Below the pieces are notes generated by a model that was not told where the DNA came from, did no database searches, and saw only the letters and a list, made by a program, of their open reading frames with translations. Of a stretch of 64,000 nt of DNA, positions 1 to 13,329 are shown piece after piece (positions within the stretch are counted from its first letter, which is position 1; each line of letters starts with the position of its first letter). Origin of the DNA: Hydractinia symbiolongicarpus (Eukaryota; Cnidaria; Hydrozoa; Anthoathecata; Hydractiniidae); contig NC_079879.1 of NCBI RefSeq assembly GCF_029227915.1, positions 24,132,501-24,196,500 on the forward strand, given 5' to 3'. A program made the position numbers and the translations under genes.

Positions 1-2750
1 TGAAACTTTTTAAACATATCTAAGGTCCAAAATAAGTCATTTTTTCCCCCACCGAATTATGGCTAACAAAAAGGAGGTTTATAACCTTTGGTGTAGTTGA
101 TTCTAAAAGGGCTGTAATTTTTTTTCATTTTTTTCTCCAGTGTCCCTATTGTCAACACGCAAAGCATACGTCTGTGGGCTTCGGTCTTCTTGTCGAACGG
201 TACTAGTTCTAAGGTCTGGTGATGGTGGAGGATGAACCTAGATGCCTGTTGTAACTGTGGCTGTTTGGATATATGACATAAAAAAGCTGTTGCTGCTGGG
301 GCACAAGAAAAAGCTGCTATACCAGCAGCCCTTCCTTAAAGAATTGGGACGAATTTACTTGCGAAACGAATTCGGGTTAGAAATGTGTTTCTTTTTCTTT
401 CCTAAAACTCTTTTCCCCCCGCTTTTATCTTCTTATCGTCGTCAGAATCGCTACTTAAGGCTGTTAAAGTGTAAGTTAAAGAACTTATGTTGAGAAAAAA
501 AGGTAAAATCATAGTTTAAAGAAAAGGAAAGTTTATTAAAGGAGCTAGAGTCAATACTTGCAATCCATGATACTATAAATCTCACAATCACCATGAGAAT
601 TGCCACTGAGAGAATGGGAGTTAGAATTCGGACTCATCAGATTTCAAACGAATGGAAGTGCAATTGCATCTATAACAGGACCAGACCTCACAGATCATTA
701 TAATCTACGACGTTTTGAAATTCAAAAATGCTTGTTTATTACATTTACGATGGACGCATATGTTGCAAAAATTACAGTAAAAAGAATCGTCTCTTACATC
801 TTTATTAAAATTGTGCAAGAAAAGCATGCACCATGACCCTCTTCACAATTACGCAATTTGAAGACCGATTTATTTAAATAAGCATCAATTTACTTTATAA
901 CCTGGAGTAGAATATCTTGCTTGTAAAACTCCATGGAAATCCTTTGTAGGGTACTGTACTACGCTTGTAATTGATGAAATGTACTTAATTACAGATACTG
1001 CGTGTCATGGAGTCACCTAGAACAATTAAGAAACTGCTTCTCTTCCTATCACAGATGTACTACTAATCAGTATGGAGTTTGAGTATGCTAACAAAATAAA
1101 TAACGGGGTATGATTATCAAACTTTGCGATCTTATTACCAACTTCACAAGTACATTTTAATTGTTGATTTCTGGCAACATTACCTTAATTATGCACAAAA
1201 CTAATACAGTTTTTAATAACACAAAATAAGTATTGTCTTAAATGTCGAGATCATTCGTGATTGGGATTGAATTCTGATTACGTCGATTTTGGAAGCAAGA
1301 GTTGTGTGGGGGCGGGATTGGTAAGATTATATTTAGGACAAAAACGATTTCTGAGAATGACATTACCCATATTTTCAGCAAGGTTTACTAAAACATCCGA
1401 AATTATTATATCAAGTTTGACCACAATATTTGACCACACGCAGCAGAGTCAAATTTCAACAAATCGCGACTCTAGTGTACTATTTAACCGCACCGAATAG
1501 GTCTTTTATGATACATCTCCAACATTGTTAGGTCAAATTATGTTCTTAAAACAATTTTATTGTTCTTTTGTAACTTCTTTAATGAATGTTTATTTCTACA
1601 ACAAATTTCGTATTTGAATTATACGCATCGGCAATGTAGACGATGTATCTAGAGACTATTTCTACCTCTAATCGTCCTAGATTTAGTTCGCACAGTTTAA
1701 CAGACTGGGTTTGTGTAATTATAACTTTAAGATAATGCACTGCAGTGTTAACTTAGCATTTTATAAAGCATTAATGCAGATTTCAGCATCAATGTATTTA
1801 CAAACCCCTACTTATTTTTTTGTGTTTTTAATTTTGCTCTAGAATTCAAAGTACAATAAGAATGGCCTTTGTTTTACAGCTGAATTTCAATTCTGGGAAT
1901 ATTCTGGCAAAAAGTATTAATTTTATCATGTCTGATAAATTCTTTTAACTTTATTTTCCTATTTGTGCCGTTTTAGACACATTACAAGTAAACATGATGA
2001 CACCTCAATATTGATGGTATCGTCATGGATACTCAATAAAGATTCTTTTGTTTGCACATTAGACAAATTTCGTTGTTTATACGTGCTACGTCATTGATGA
2101 TGATTTCCTTGTATGTGTTAACCTGTTGATGCAACACTTCTTTCTTGACTTTCTGTTATTATAGCTGTACACCCTATGGTATTTTAACACATCCTTGCGT
2201 TTTTGCATTCTTTTATTTAGCAACATAAACTTTCGCAGGCAGAATTTTTTGCGATTTTTTGATATTTTCGAAAAGGGAAATGATTTCAGAAGTTCTGACG
2301 GTTTCGGTCAGCCTTCGTGAAAGTTGGGGTATTGTACAGTGTGTTAGCACTATTTATTACAGAGTGGTGGGTGGAACCATAAATGAGGCTATAAAGTGAG
2401 ATCTCAAAAGTATAATCTCAAAATAACATAACGGCCCTATTGCTGTGTGCATAGACGTAGAAAGAATCATTTTAACGAAATATTTTTATTTTTTGTTATT
2501 ATTTGCTCCAATTTTATATTGTATATATTTTCGTATATATTTGCATTTTGCTTAACCTACCAGACCGGCATAAAGACATATAACAGGTGTCAAGTTACCT
2601 TTTCTCTTTGCGTACACTATTGCAATGCGATCTTGACAAAATAAGCTTAAGAAAGCGCAATTATGAATAAATGGCTATTACGGTTGGAGAAATTGTATTT
2701 TTCTCGATCTTTTATGTGTCCATTGTTTAGAGAAGACATTTAAATTCATA
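1..2750. other. Intergenic or intronic DNA, no supported gene
   Basis: AT-rich sequence with short open frames that lack codon bias, domains or convincing splice pairs. Around 235-400 the plus strand reads like a decayed coding stretch: an alanine/lysine-rich frame interrupted by TGA and TAA, following a possible acceptor near 140. This could be an old gene or transposon relic, but it is too broken to name. Nothing else here can be supported. Confidence 0.4.
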
Positions 2751-2789
2751 AAGCATGAAATGAAATGTAATATAACTTTTTAATAACTC

Positions 2790-3290
2790 CGCTATATGAC
2801 ATTTCGCCCGTCTTCATAACTTTTGACAGGCTTGTCCAAATAGAATAAAACTTGGCACACTTATAGAATATTATGAAGAAAACAGAATGGTGGCGATACA
2901 TGCTTGCTTATGTCAGCACTTTTTCTGTGTCTAATTTACCACCATCTGCTTAAAATTTAATTGCTTCACGTTCTATAGAATAAAAGTTGTTTAACACATT
3001 TTCCAGTTTTTACATAGTTGGCATGAATAAGGGCCAAACATTTCCCAAAAATCTCTTTTTCCTGATTTTCGGGTGAAATCCGAAAAACTCGGGATTAACC
3101 GCGAGATTAAAATTCCCCAAAAGATTCTCCCCGAAGAAAAAAGTTATCTTGTAAGTTTCAAGTCTTAGGACAATCCTAATGATAGTATACAGGCATACAG
3201 GTGGCTAAATAGATTATTATGAAAACTCAGTAAGCATCAAAACCATGCAGCAAAGCAAAAGAGATTTATTAAAAAAATCCAGGTAAGTGG
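2790..3290. repeat. Degenerate copy of the TTAA-flanked MITE family
   Basis: The stretch follows the same order of motifs as the intact element at 4149-4902: 'cataacttttgacaggcttg', 'acttggcacacttatag', 'gcttgcttatgtcagcac', a 'gattttcgggtgaaatccga' block, and an end resembling 'actcagtaagcatcaaaacc'. Both terminal repeats are gone or too diverged to place, so the limits are approximate. It is an old, eroded copy. Confidence 0.55.
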
Positions 3291-3299
3291 GTCATGCGT

Positions 3300-4140
3300 C
3301 TGCAAAAGCAGCGGTATAGTGGCCTCTCAGTCGTTAAATATTAGACAATTAATGTTGTGAATAACTGAAAAATAACCCAAGAACGGCTATTAGAGGATTG
3401 CCAGAATTATCGTTCACTTTTTGTGAAAGCCGCTCAGTATTTTTATAAGCATACGCACGGGTCTAGGAGCCCTGGTAAAAAATAAAAATAACTTCTTGAA
3501 TAATAACTAGCAAGGATGATATTTTGCATGTCTGCAGAAGTGCGCTAGTGATTATGTTTCCTTTTCCATTCTGTTGTTTACAAACACTTCTGTTCCACAA
3601 TGGTTTTGAAAAATAAAAACAAATATGAAGCTGTTATGCACGAGTTTTATGTCCATGCAAAATTCAAAACCGATGTGATAAAATTTATTTTTTTGTCTAG
3701 AATTTAAATAAAAATCTGTCAACACACGTGCCCAAGACAATACACGATTCGTTTATTGTCTCATTACCACAATGATGTCAACCAAATCGATATCACAAGT
3801 CTACGTTTGTTTCGTTATTAAAATAATGTCCTACCGTACATGTTACGTAGAGTACAATTTTCACGCATATTTGTTTGTGGAAAAATTCACGGGTACCCGT
3901 TCTTTTTATATTTGCATGCGTCTAACTACTTGCGGTACCGTTTTGTGTGACAGACAGACGATGCGGTTATTATAATATACATGAAGGCGAAAATTTAACT
4001 AACCCAATATTTCTGTTAGATATGCTAATCTTTGATTGTCTGAAGAAACACACATAACTTTAAATCAAAGACTTACCCACTTGTCGGTGCACTTTTAATG
4101 TGTCAAGCATATCTTTTTTTGCGTTTAACAGGACTTTCCT
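3300..4140. other. Intergenic DNA, nothing recognised
   Basis: No supported gene, RNA or repeat. The short open frames at 3552-3740 (minus) and 3772-3975 (plus) have neither a recognisable product nor splice context. Confidence 0.4.
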
Positions 4141-4148
4141 GACCTTAA

Positions 4149-4902
4149 CCCTATTCGGTCCAGGGTTTTTCGAACATACTATGACAGGGGGGGGGAGGCG
4201 GATTCCGCCCCCCCTCCTCAATAACTTTTCATAGGATTGTTCAAATTGAATCTAACTTGACACACTTATAGTACGTCATAAAAAGAACAAAATGGCGGCA
4301 ATAAATTTTTGCTTGCGTCAGCACAATTTCTGTGACGTCATCAGAAGCTTGAAAATTGTTAAAAATGCCACTATCTTCTTAAATTATAATTACTTTTGTT
4401 CTAGAGCGAATTTTCACATTCTGTTCAAAGTTTCTGAAAGCTAAGTAAAAGTTATTTAACATATCTTCCGGTTTTTACATGGATCGGATAAAAAATTGCC
4501 AAAAATTGCCCGAAAATCCGTTTTTTTTTTGATTTTCGGGTAAAATCCGACAAAATCGGGAAATCGGATTAGTTTCGTGTCCAAATTATTCAAAATGATT
4601 CTTCTTGATGAAACAAAGTTGTGTTGCAAGTTTCAAGTTCTAAGGATAATCTTAACAGGAGTTATTATATTTTCCCCATTATAAGGATTTCATAGAGATT
4701 TTTAGGGGTAGTTTCGAGTAATGGGCAATATCAAAGCCTCTGAAAGGTATGGGACCTAAAAATTTAGCATGCAGGTGTCTAATAGATAAATGATGAAACT
4801 CAGTAAGCATCATAGCCATATAACAAAGCAATCAGGAGTTATTAAAAAAAAACCGTCAGGGGGGGCGGAATCCGCCCCCCCCCCCACCCGGACCGAATAG
4901 GG
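4149..4902. mobile_element. piggyBac-like MITE, intact, 754 bp
   Basis: The element is bounded by TTAA on both sides (4145-4148 and 4903-4906). It has perfect inverted ends beginning CCCTATTCGGTCC and ending GGACCGAATAGGG. The inverted identity reaches 21 bp (4141-4161 against 4890-4910) because the flanks happen to be palindromic. Just inside the ends are G- and C-tracts with a complementary 'gcggattccgc' block. A TTAA duplication with CCC-starting ends is the hallmark of the piggyBac superfamily. There is no transposase frame, so it is non-autonomous. Related copies lie at 11620-12342, 2790-3290 and 51712-51800. Confidence 0.8.
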
Positions 4903-4909
4903 TTAAGGT

Positions 4910-6880
4910 CAAGCACTTATTCAGAAGACAGTAAATAGTTATATCGAAATTTGTAGCCTTAAGCCAAAATACCTTTACTGACTTCTAAATACGTCGAATT
5001 TCATTAGGGCAATGAAACGAATTCATTATCGTTGGGTTTAACAAGTTATGTCAGACAACTCGACATCCCTTCGTCTTAACGGTTGAATTTTCTTCAACTA
5101 GTAAGTAACATTTGTATGTGACCACACAATACCCATATTGAATCTATTGAAGGGGAGTCTGATTTGGGAAGCTGGTAGGCCAATAAGATGTAAGATTTAT
5201 CACAACTCTTCATCCTATCATACTCAATTATAAAGCTGGTTCACCTGATTGGAACACTATCATGACCGGTGAGGCTAACCTGTATATGTAATGAAATCAA
5301 AATTGAAACATTGCTACTTGTCAAATCCAGCCTAAGAATATGATTTCGCTTTTTCAGGAATTTTTATCTGTCTTGGTTTTTGCAGGAGGTAAGGTTATGT
5401 TGCCTGAAAGTCAATAGAATTCCATTTGCAGTCGATATCTAATAATTTTGCCGACGTGATAAGCTTATCGATACCCCAATTTAATTTTAAAGTATTAGTA
5501 TTTATAAATATTTCTGATTCTATCTACGCAACATATTATGCATTATTGAAAATTGAATAGCTATAAAATAAAATAACCTCTGTAAAATAACCTCAGTTCT
5601 CAGAGATAGCGAGAAAAAGAAAAAATTGTAACCCATGTATCCATTTTGCTTCGTGTTTTACATTCACTTAGACGCCAATTTAATCGCAAACAATACCTAC
5701 TATCGCTGTGCAAAGGTTTACTGATAATCCGACGGGGTCAATCTAACAAAACGATAATAGCTTTATAAAAATATTTTCCGTGTATTATATCGACGCGTTA
5801 ATCTTCTTAATCTGTCCCATCACAACACTGTGCTTTTGTTGAATGTTGTATACCGATCAAGAGAGTCTTCTTATAATACGTTGCGTCTGTAGGAATCGGG
5901 CTAAAGTCGGGTACAATGAAAGATATTTATGTGAGAACGTTCACTTTAATGGCTTACGAGAAACTTTTGTAAATTCTCTTTAAGTTTCCGTTATTAACAA
6001 AATTGAAGACAGGGCAAGTGCAGGCAAGGCTAATTATTTGTGATTGTAAACATCCGTTGTGGTTTGAAAATAAATCTTTAAATTGTTTTCGAAAATAATA
6101 AATATGTCATATAAAAGTTGCCTCTTTGGTTACAACATTTAATATTACAACTATCTTTCGGAATGCATTGAGAGTTTACTATAAAAACACCTTTCCCTAG
6201 ACCATGAGTCATACTTTTTTTAAACTCGTAAAGTATGAGTACCATATTTGAATTCAGCATAGGTTGTTTAATTTATGTGTAAAAGTTTAACTTGATACGC
6301 CAACAGAAAGTGCTATTTTGAGGAGATATATATCACAGTTAAAATCTTCTTAATGCTTAAGTTACCATGTCCCGCCTCGTTTTCAAAAAGAGGTTGGATA
6401 TGCCACAAATCTTTAAATTAGAATAACAGGTTGTTTACTTGCTGCATTGTTTCGAAATTTTCTTTGTTTATGACATTATTGATAAGGAATTCAAATCGGT
6501 TGTCCGTTTTTCATAAAACTCAACAGAAAAAGTTGCGGCACATCATAAGAATAAGTCTCGGGAAAGGTGTATTCCATTGAAAAAATAATAGTGACGAAAA
6601 CTCATTGATCCGCATGTTCTTCGCTATACGTTTATATCTTTCATTTGTTATATACATACTATATCTTTTTAGATAAGTAAAAGCGTAAATACTGCAAAAC
6701 ATCTTTCTTGAAATTCCCAAACCAGATATAAATACTTAAAATTTCGCAACCAGCACGAAAGTATATATAAGTTACATTCACACCACATGGTTTCCAATTC
6801 CAAACCGTAAAATAAATTAATTAATTAATTAAACTGGTATCGATCGCATTTTTGTGTTCTAGGTTTTTGACGTTAACTTC
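4910..6880. other. Intergenic DNA downstream of the 7-kb gene
   Basis: This region probably includes the 3' untranslated part of the minus-strand gene ending at 6887. A short minus-strand frame at 6078-6260 holds four clustered cysteines, but it has no signal peptide or splice support. No other feature can be supported. Confidence 0.35.
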
Positions 6881-6886
6881 TATCAT

Positions 6887-7464
6887 CTAATTGCAAGCTT
6901 TTCCAACACATCTCAACTCGCAACCAGTATGAACGATTAACCTTTTCAACCCAAACCGTTTTACTCCGTTTTCTCTTTTCTTCAAAAATGGAACAAGTTT
7001 TCTCCCAGTGAGCTGGACACATTGAAAACCACGTGGTACATTTTCGTTCGCTTTATTTATACTTTCGTCGCATGTATATTCAACAAAATCAGTTGGTCCA
7101 TTTATTGCGTAGATTTTTTTACATTTACATGGTGCTTGTGGATCGTTGCAGTACGCATCACCAGTCTTGTTATTTGATTTAGTTGATTCAGGAGTATACT
7201 CAAAAACAACTTTTTCTTTTTTGTTCATTGTTTTCTTTATTTTCACGGATAACGCCTGACGCAACAGCAAAGCGTGATCAACTTTCACTGGATGTGATTT
7301 TCTTGTTGGTTTGCATATAACCACGTGCGTCATAAGAAGAACAGCGAACATGAACAAGATGAAATTATTCTGAAACAAAAGTTTATTATTAAATTATCAT
7401 TTTAGACAATATAAATATGTTAACGAGAAACTTAACAATTTGACAATAATCTCACCCTATCCAT
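6887..7464 (-). CDS. Secreted cysteine-rich protein, type A (paralogue 1)
   Basis: Two coding exons. Exon 1 is 7456-7464, encoding only M-D-R before a gtgag donor. Exon 2 is 6887-7369, after a 'ttttgtttcag' acceptor, phase 0. The product is 163 residues. A hydrophobic signal peptide (about residues 2-20) ends just before a Lys-Pro dipeptide. A basic linker follows, then a cysteine domain containing DPQAPCKC, YTCD, GFQC and GCELRC-x-GK-x-C, with eight cysteines. The sister gene at 17654-18123 shares all these landmarks but lacks the linker and a lysine-rich insert before GCELRC. The family is not one I can name. A secreted ligand, defence peptide or matrix protein are all possible. A TATA-like sequence on the minus strand lies near 7526-7533. 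Confidence 0.75.
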
Positions 7465-7599
7465 ACTACACTTGACATAAGAGATAAAATTTCATTTGTT
7501 TTATTATGTGCGAGACAAGAGACTGCATATAACCTGAGGTGGCTAATTCGATAAGTGTATAGTCTTACCAGTATTTAGTTAATCCAAGTTTCATTCAAG

Positions 7600-10500
7600 A
7601 AGGCACAAAAATAAAATGGCGGCTCAAGCCGTTAAAAAAGCCGTTTTATTGACCAAGCACTTTTCTTACAAATTTTACTAGCCGTATTATGTTATATGAG
7701 CAATTTCTTGAAGACATTCTTATTTGTTTTATGTCATTCAATTATTTTATTGACATGTAAAATTAAGTTCATTGATGTGTCCGAATAAAAGTTTGACAAA
7801 ATAAGACATAAGAAAAACATACAGTATTTATTAGTTTTGTTGAAATTTGATCTTAAATTGTTTTACACACGTGCGATAACGGTTTTATGAATTTCTTATT
7901 TCTAAAGTTTTTCAAATGATAATTAGTTTGAATCAATATGCGTAAGACTTGTATATTAGTGTATAATCTAGGGTAGTGCCAAGCAACATCTTAACTGGTA
8001 AACTTCAGAAAGACAGTCCTTTTTTTCTTCTGAAATTATATTTTCAAGTAGCAAAACCATCAAGACCCTTCTGATGCTGATTCATATTCAAACTCAATTG
8101 GTTTAAACAAGGCATATAACCTGCGATGGAACTTACCTGTTTGCTACTTAAAGTGACATGCAACTTATAAAATTTTAAAAAACCTTTCTGATGGTGACCC
8201 AACCACAATTACCATCCCCTCCACCAACGCATCTCTTCTAAGTAACGTATCGTTAGAGTTAAAAATAAATTTACTCTCAACAAAACACTATACTCTACAT
8301 TATCCTATCAAATTTTCCGTGATCCATTGGGTTTTACTAGAAATATTTTCCATCTCCTGAGTTTTGGCAACTGGCAATTGAAAATATGTTAACTCTATAT
8401 GCTATGTTCAATATCTTTATTTAATAACCATTGTAATATATAACTAAAAAAAATACGTTTCTGTTTCGCCCTGTTTGTTTTCTTCTGGTTAATACCCACA
8501 ATAAGTGAATCTTGAATAGTAATTAAAAAATATGGTTTTAAGTTCAACGTGTAACGCTGACTGTAATATTGGTGAGATTTTACATCGAACCTCTCGAGTT
8601 ATCATCCATTACAATATCAATATCGTAAACTTTGACACCTCTTCAATATCAATAAAAGTAAGTTTCCGTCCACCGCAATTTTCCCTGTGAACTATGATAT
8701 TGGAAACCTTGTACTTGGCAATGAAAATGAAAGCAGCCACACTTTTTCAGTACTTTTAAATTTGACAGTCTTTCGAACAATAATAATTCTTATGTATACC
8801 ACAACTTTCAAGTAATAACCAGGAGTTGATATAACAGTCCATCTCTCTTGAGTAACAACTTACTACAAAAAACATTAATTTAACCTGTGTACAGATTGTC
8901 TTATTAAGTCATTGAGTAAAATAGAAAAATCCCAGTTCTAAAATGATGCTACGATGGCCTAAAATAGGCAAAAACAAATTCAGGTGACACTTCCGCGAAA
9001 GGACACACGAGTGTCACCTGAATTTCTTACCTTGGTCAATAATGTTCTCACGTAAATATCTATAAAGGATTCCCGAGAAAAAAAATACGAATCACAAGTA
9101 CTAAGTCAGTTTTTGAAAAACTCCAACCATAAAATAATTTTTTCGATTACGTTCCGTGGTTTGCTCTGCGTTTCTTGCTTGTAAATTTCTACTTGTACTC
9201 ATTTTTTACGAATATACAACGAAGTTATTTACTCACCATTTTTATAGCTGGTTCAAATTCCTTTCAGCATTGAACTCTGCAAGTTATTGTGTTAAGCTGG
9301 TAAATGATGATTTTCGTGAAGTAAATGGACAAATAATGCACCTTGCATCGAGGTTTTTCCATTGTTTTATCCATCCAATCAGAACAAATAGTGATATGTC
9401 ACATCTCAATAAAAAGGTTTGTTTCTTCAATTGTACAAAACCGTTACTAAAACAAATCAGATCATGAGGACACAGGGAGAAAAATTGTTTGCTTGTTTGT
9501 TTGTGTTTATGTTTATAAAAACCATCTGATTTGGTGATGAAAGCAAGTTTTCAAAAATTCTAAGAAATGACGTAGTGGCTAAGTGAAGAATATTGCATTA
9601 AGCTCATTCATTGCACCCTTTTTATATTGTTACTCCAATTTCCGGTCTTCTAAATAGGACAATAACAGTCTTTCGCAATTTATGTATTTTTTTCACAAGA
9701 GAAAGATTTCTGGAATGTAGAAAATTTGCTGATACAGCGTCCAATTTTCACTTACTCTGCCGAGAATGCGTTGTTTAGTATGTCATAGCAGAAAGGATCT
9801 ATCAGTTCTTAAACTATTGCTGAGGCGTCATGCAAGGTCTTTGTTTTATTTTACCTTTGTGCAGGTTTCATTTTATCTTCATTATGAATTATCATAACAG
9901 AAGCCTTCTAACAAACCAAATGTCTTTTTACTACTTCTACATGCTTTTTTATCAATCAACGATAAAAGTTAGAGTATGCTCTTGAAGAATTTCTTGCAGA
10001 AAAATGCTTTTTAAGTAATAAATTATTGTGTCTCTTTGAAATCGTCAATTTAAATTTTTAAATACGCTGGCAGATATTGTCCCAGGATGCTGAAATAACT
10101 TGCACCGCGTAAAGCCAATATTGATAAAGGCGAAGAGGGAACAGTCCAGCATGAGCAATTCTGACACAGTATCAGTATCATTCATGGTGTTTCAATGCAA
10201 TTGTCATTGGTTGTAGTTGATTATTGCACATGCACAAAATACAGCTATAAAGATAACACCCTAAATATTATTACCTAGTATTTGACACGTGCAAAAACGT
10301 GGAATATTCTTTCTAAGCATAAACATTTCCATGTTTTATAAAAAAGCTAAGCATAGCAAAAAAGAAAAAACAAACAAAATAGCCACAAAACAAAAGCAAA
10401 GCAAAGTGTACACGAATTGATTTTGTTAACTTACACGTAACTAGACCATGTGTTTTAGTATATACTCAGTAGGCATGCCAAGCAAGTCTATGTAATCTGT

Positions 10501-11330
10501 TGCAATATCGGTGAAGTTGTTTCGCAATCACGCAGTTTGAGTTCTTTGTAGATATGTTTTTTGTTAGTGTTGTCTTAATTAATGAATGATGGTTGTTAGT
10601 GACGACAGGTCAATTGTTAAAGTGAAACCGCTCTGAAATGAAATTTACAGGGCACGTATTTTATCACCTTTAGGTATGTTTGATCTATATTATAATACCC
10701 GTATACGTCTGTCTGTCACCCAATAATAGTAAATTTAGTAGCGAGACACACGAAATACGGTAAAAAAAGGGCGGGAGAACGCATGGATTTATCCACGGAC
10801 CACCGAATAGTTTAAAAGTTTCCGAATTTAACTTTATTAAGACCAGGCTTTTTAGGCGCTCCTGAAAATCTGGGGAGGGGAGGGGTGCGAGGCTAAAAAA
10901 GTGCCGAAGACATCAAATTGCGATAGAAAATGGCACAAATATTCGTACAATGGAGGGCAAATGACTTAGAGGAATTTTCAGTCCAAGTTGACGTTATACT
11001 GAAGTGACTTCGTCAGGGTTTACTTGTGTAGATGATCTACAAATGTCAAATTGATGGCACCGGACTCGTTCAATTGCGCGTAACAATTTATTCAATTTAA
11101 AGAGGAATTTTTAAAAAATTTATTTGCGTTTATCTCAGGATTGTATTTGTACTCGCCTGGCCATAATAACTCGAAGATTTCACTTCTTTTCGGTATGAAG
11201 TTTTCTATTCCGCGGTGCTTTCCAGTTAGAAAATATGTAAAGTTAAAGTCTGCTATACTCAAAATTATTTCTGACGGAAGTATACAATTCTGGATTGTTC
11301 TTGTTTGTCATATCACAGAAACACATACCA
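7600..11330. other. Intergenic DNA
   Basis: About 3.7 kb without a supported gene. The longest open frame (9156-9467, plus) has no domain, signal or splice context. The one clear structure is the inverted repeat at 8976-9025, listed separately. Confidence 0.4.
8976..9025. repeat. Perfect 16-bp inverted repeat with 18-nt loop
   Basis: Left arm 8976-8991 (aaattcaggtgacact) is exactly complementary to 9010-9025, with an 18-nt spacer. It sits in otherwise plain AT-rich DNA, and no gene or terminal repeat of a known element is attached. Confidence 0.85.
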
Positions 11331-11339
11331 CTCTCCATT

Positions 11340-12430
11340 TTTGAAAATTTCAAGTTCTAACTCTCAGCAAACTTTCAGAATTTATGGTCACCGCAGGATA
11401 ATTGTTCAGGGCTTTCTAAAACTTGCATGTTAGGCAACATACATGCTCCAATATAGGTATTTTTGAAGGCGCATATTATAAAACTTTTAACTGCTATAAT
11501 TTGCTTTTATTTGTTTCGAATATTGTATAAAGAAATTTCTGAGAAGGTTTTCACTTTCAATGGGAATGGTATCCAGTTTTGCCCTATCCCTCAGGGTTCT
11601 GGGAAGTATGGGACCTTAACCCTATTCGGTCCGGGGTTTTTCAAACATATTATGACAGGGAGGGACGGATACGGCCCCCCATAACGTTTTATAGGCTTGT
11701 TCATATTTAATTAAATTTGGCACACTTATACTACGTCACAAAATGAACAAAATGACATCAATACATTTTTGCTTGCGTCAGCACATTTTATGTGACATCA
11801 TCAAAAGCTTGATATTTGTTCAAATGACCTTCATTTGCTTAAAATTCAATTACTTTAGTTCTAGGGAAAATTTTTACATTCTGTTTAAAGTTTCTGAAAG
11901 CTACATAAATTTATTTAAAATATTTTTCGGTTTTTACATAGATTGCATGATAAGTTTCCAAAAATTGCTCGAAAATCCGGTTTTTTCTGATTTTGGGGTA
12001 AAATACAAAAAATTGGGAAATCGGATTAATTACTTGTCCAAAACATAGAGAATGATTCTTTTTGATGAAACAAGGTGGTGTTGCATGTTCAAGTTCTAAG
12101 GATAATCCTAAGAAGAGTTATTATATTTTCCCCATTAAAAGGGTTTCATAGAGATTTTTAGGTGTAGTTTCGAGAAATAGCCAATATCAAAGCCTCTGAA
12201 AGATATGGGACCTAAAAATTTGGCATGTCTAATAGATAAATACTGAAAATCAGTAAGTATCATAGCCATGCAGCTTATCGTTAAGTAGTTATTAAAAAAA
12301 ACGTCAGCGGGGTCAGGGGGAATCCCCCGGGACCAAATAGGGTTAAAATTTGGCAGGCTAGTGTCTAATAGATACATTTAAAAGTAAGAATGATAACTAT
12401 ACAACTTAGCAAAAAAATTCTGACATGGAG
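11340..12430. mobile_element. Older MITE copy disrupted by a younger one
   Basis: The flanks of the element at 11620-12342 read '...gggaagtatgggacc' on the left and 'aatttggcaggctagtgtct' on the right. Joined across a single TTAA, they match the internal part of the same family ('gatatgggacctaaaaattt', then 'ggcatgtctaatagataaat'). So the younger copy jumped into an older member of its own family. The outer limits are approximate because the older copy's ends are eroded. Confidence 0.6.
11620..12342. mobile_element. piggyBac-like MITE, second full-length copy
   Basis: Flanked by TTAA at 11616-11619 and 12343-12346, with ends CCCTATTCGGTCC and GGACCAAATAGGG (one mismatch). The interior is collinear with the 4149-4902 copy, including 'ttggcacacttata', 'gcttgcgtcagcaca' and the 'cgaaaatccgg...gattttggggtaaaat' block. 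It has no transposase frame. It is about 30 bp shorter than the first copy. Confidence 0.75.
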
Positions 12431-12729
12431 AGTCGCCAAATATGACCAACGAACCGTGAGAACAGAATATGCGCTACTATTTACTGTTCAGTCATACTGC
12501 AAAGCAATGTATGAATGTTTAGGCACCAATATGTAAAAATGCAAGGTAGATTTTGATTAAAGTAGGTGTGACAACAAATACGCAGATAATCAAGGCGCAA
12601 GTATAAAAACTGGCAGCGTGACCACGATAGACGAAACAAAGCATTGTTTGTGTCGTATCAGCTTAGAAATTTTTCATCTTACATCTCTTTGTGGTAGTTT
12701 CTATCGTAGCTTCAGTCTATCCTAGTTTT

Positions 12730-12919
12730 AGTCATGTTTTTTTGTCTTTTTCTACTTTTAATCCTTCTATCTATCAATGTTTTAAAGTCTCTTTTCTTCT
12801 TAAACAACATTTTTTTAATTTTTGACAATTTTTTTTTCACTGGACCCATATTGACAACAGAATTGTACATGTATATACTTGTATTTAATCTAAATTGGCA
12901 ATCCCGTATAAATATTTGA
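12730..12919 (+). repeat. Possible 3' tail of a retroelement before the AAAT array
   Basis: Sequence running into the tetranucleotide array ends 'aattggcaatcccgtataaa' and then 'tatttgataaataaat'. That resembles the 3' ends of non-LTR retrotransposons or SINEs with AAAT-type tails. No reverse transcriptase is visible, so this is only a suggestion for what seeded the array. Confidence 0.3.
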
Positions 12920-13315
<396 letters not shown>

Positions 13316-13329
13316 GCCCTTTACAATGC

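Noticed and set aside
5457-5475. 'aagcttatcgatac' looks like a cloning-vector polylinker (HindIII-ClaI)
   Set aside because: Only about 14 nt match; the flanks are ordinary AT-rich sequence, so coincidence is the simpler explanation.
6078-6260. Short minus-strand frame with clustered cysteines (SQCIPKDSCNIKCCNQ)
   Set aside because: No signal peptide, no splice support, only four cysteines, and no relation to the neighbouring secreted family beyond composition.
12135-12377. 80-codon minus-strand frame
   Set aside because: It lies within the MITE; related frames recur only because the element is repeated.
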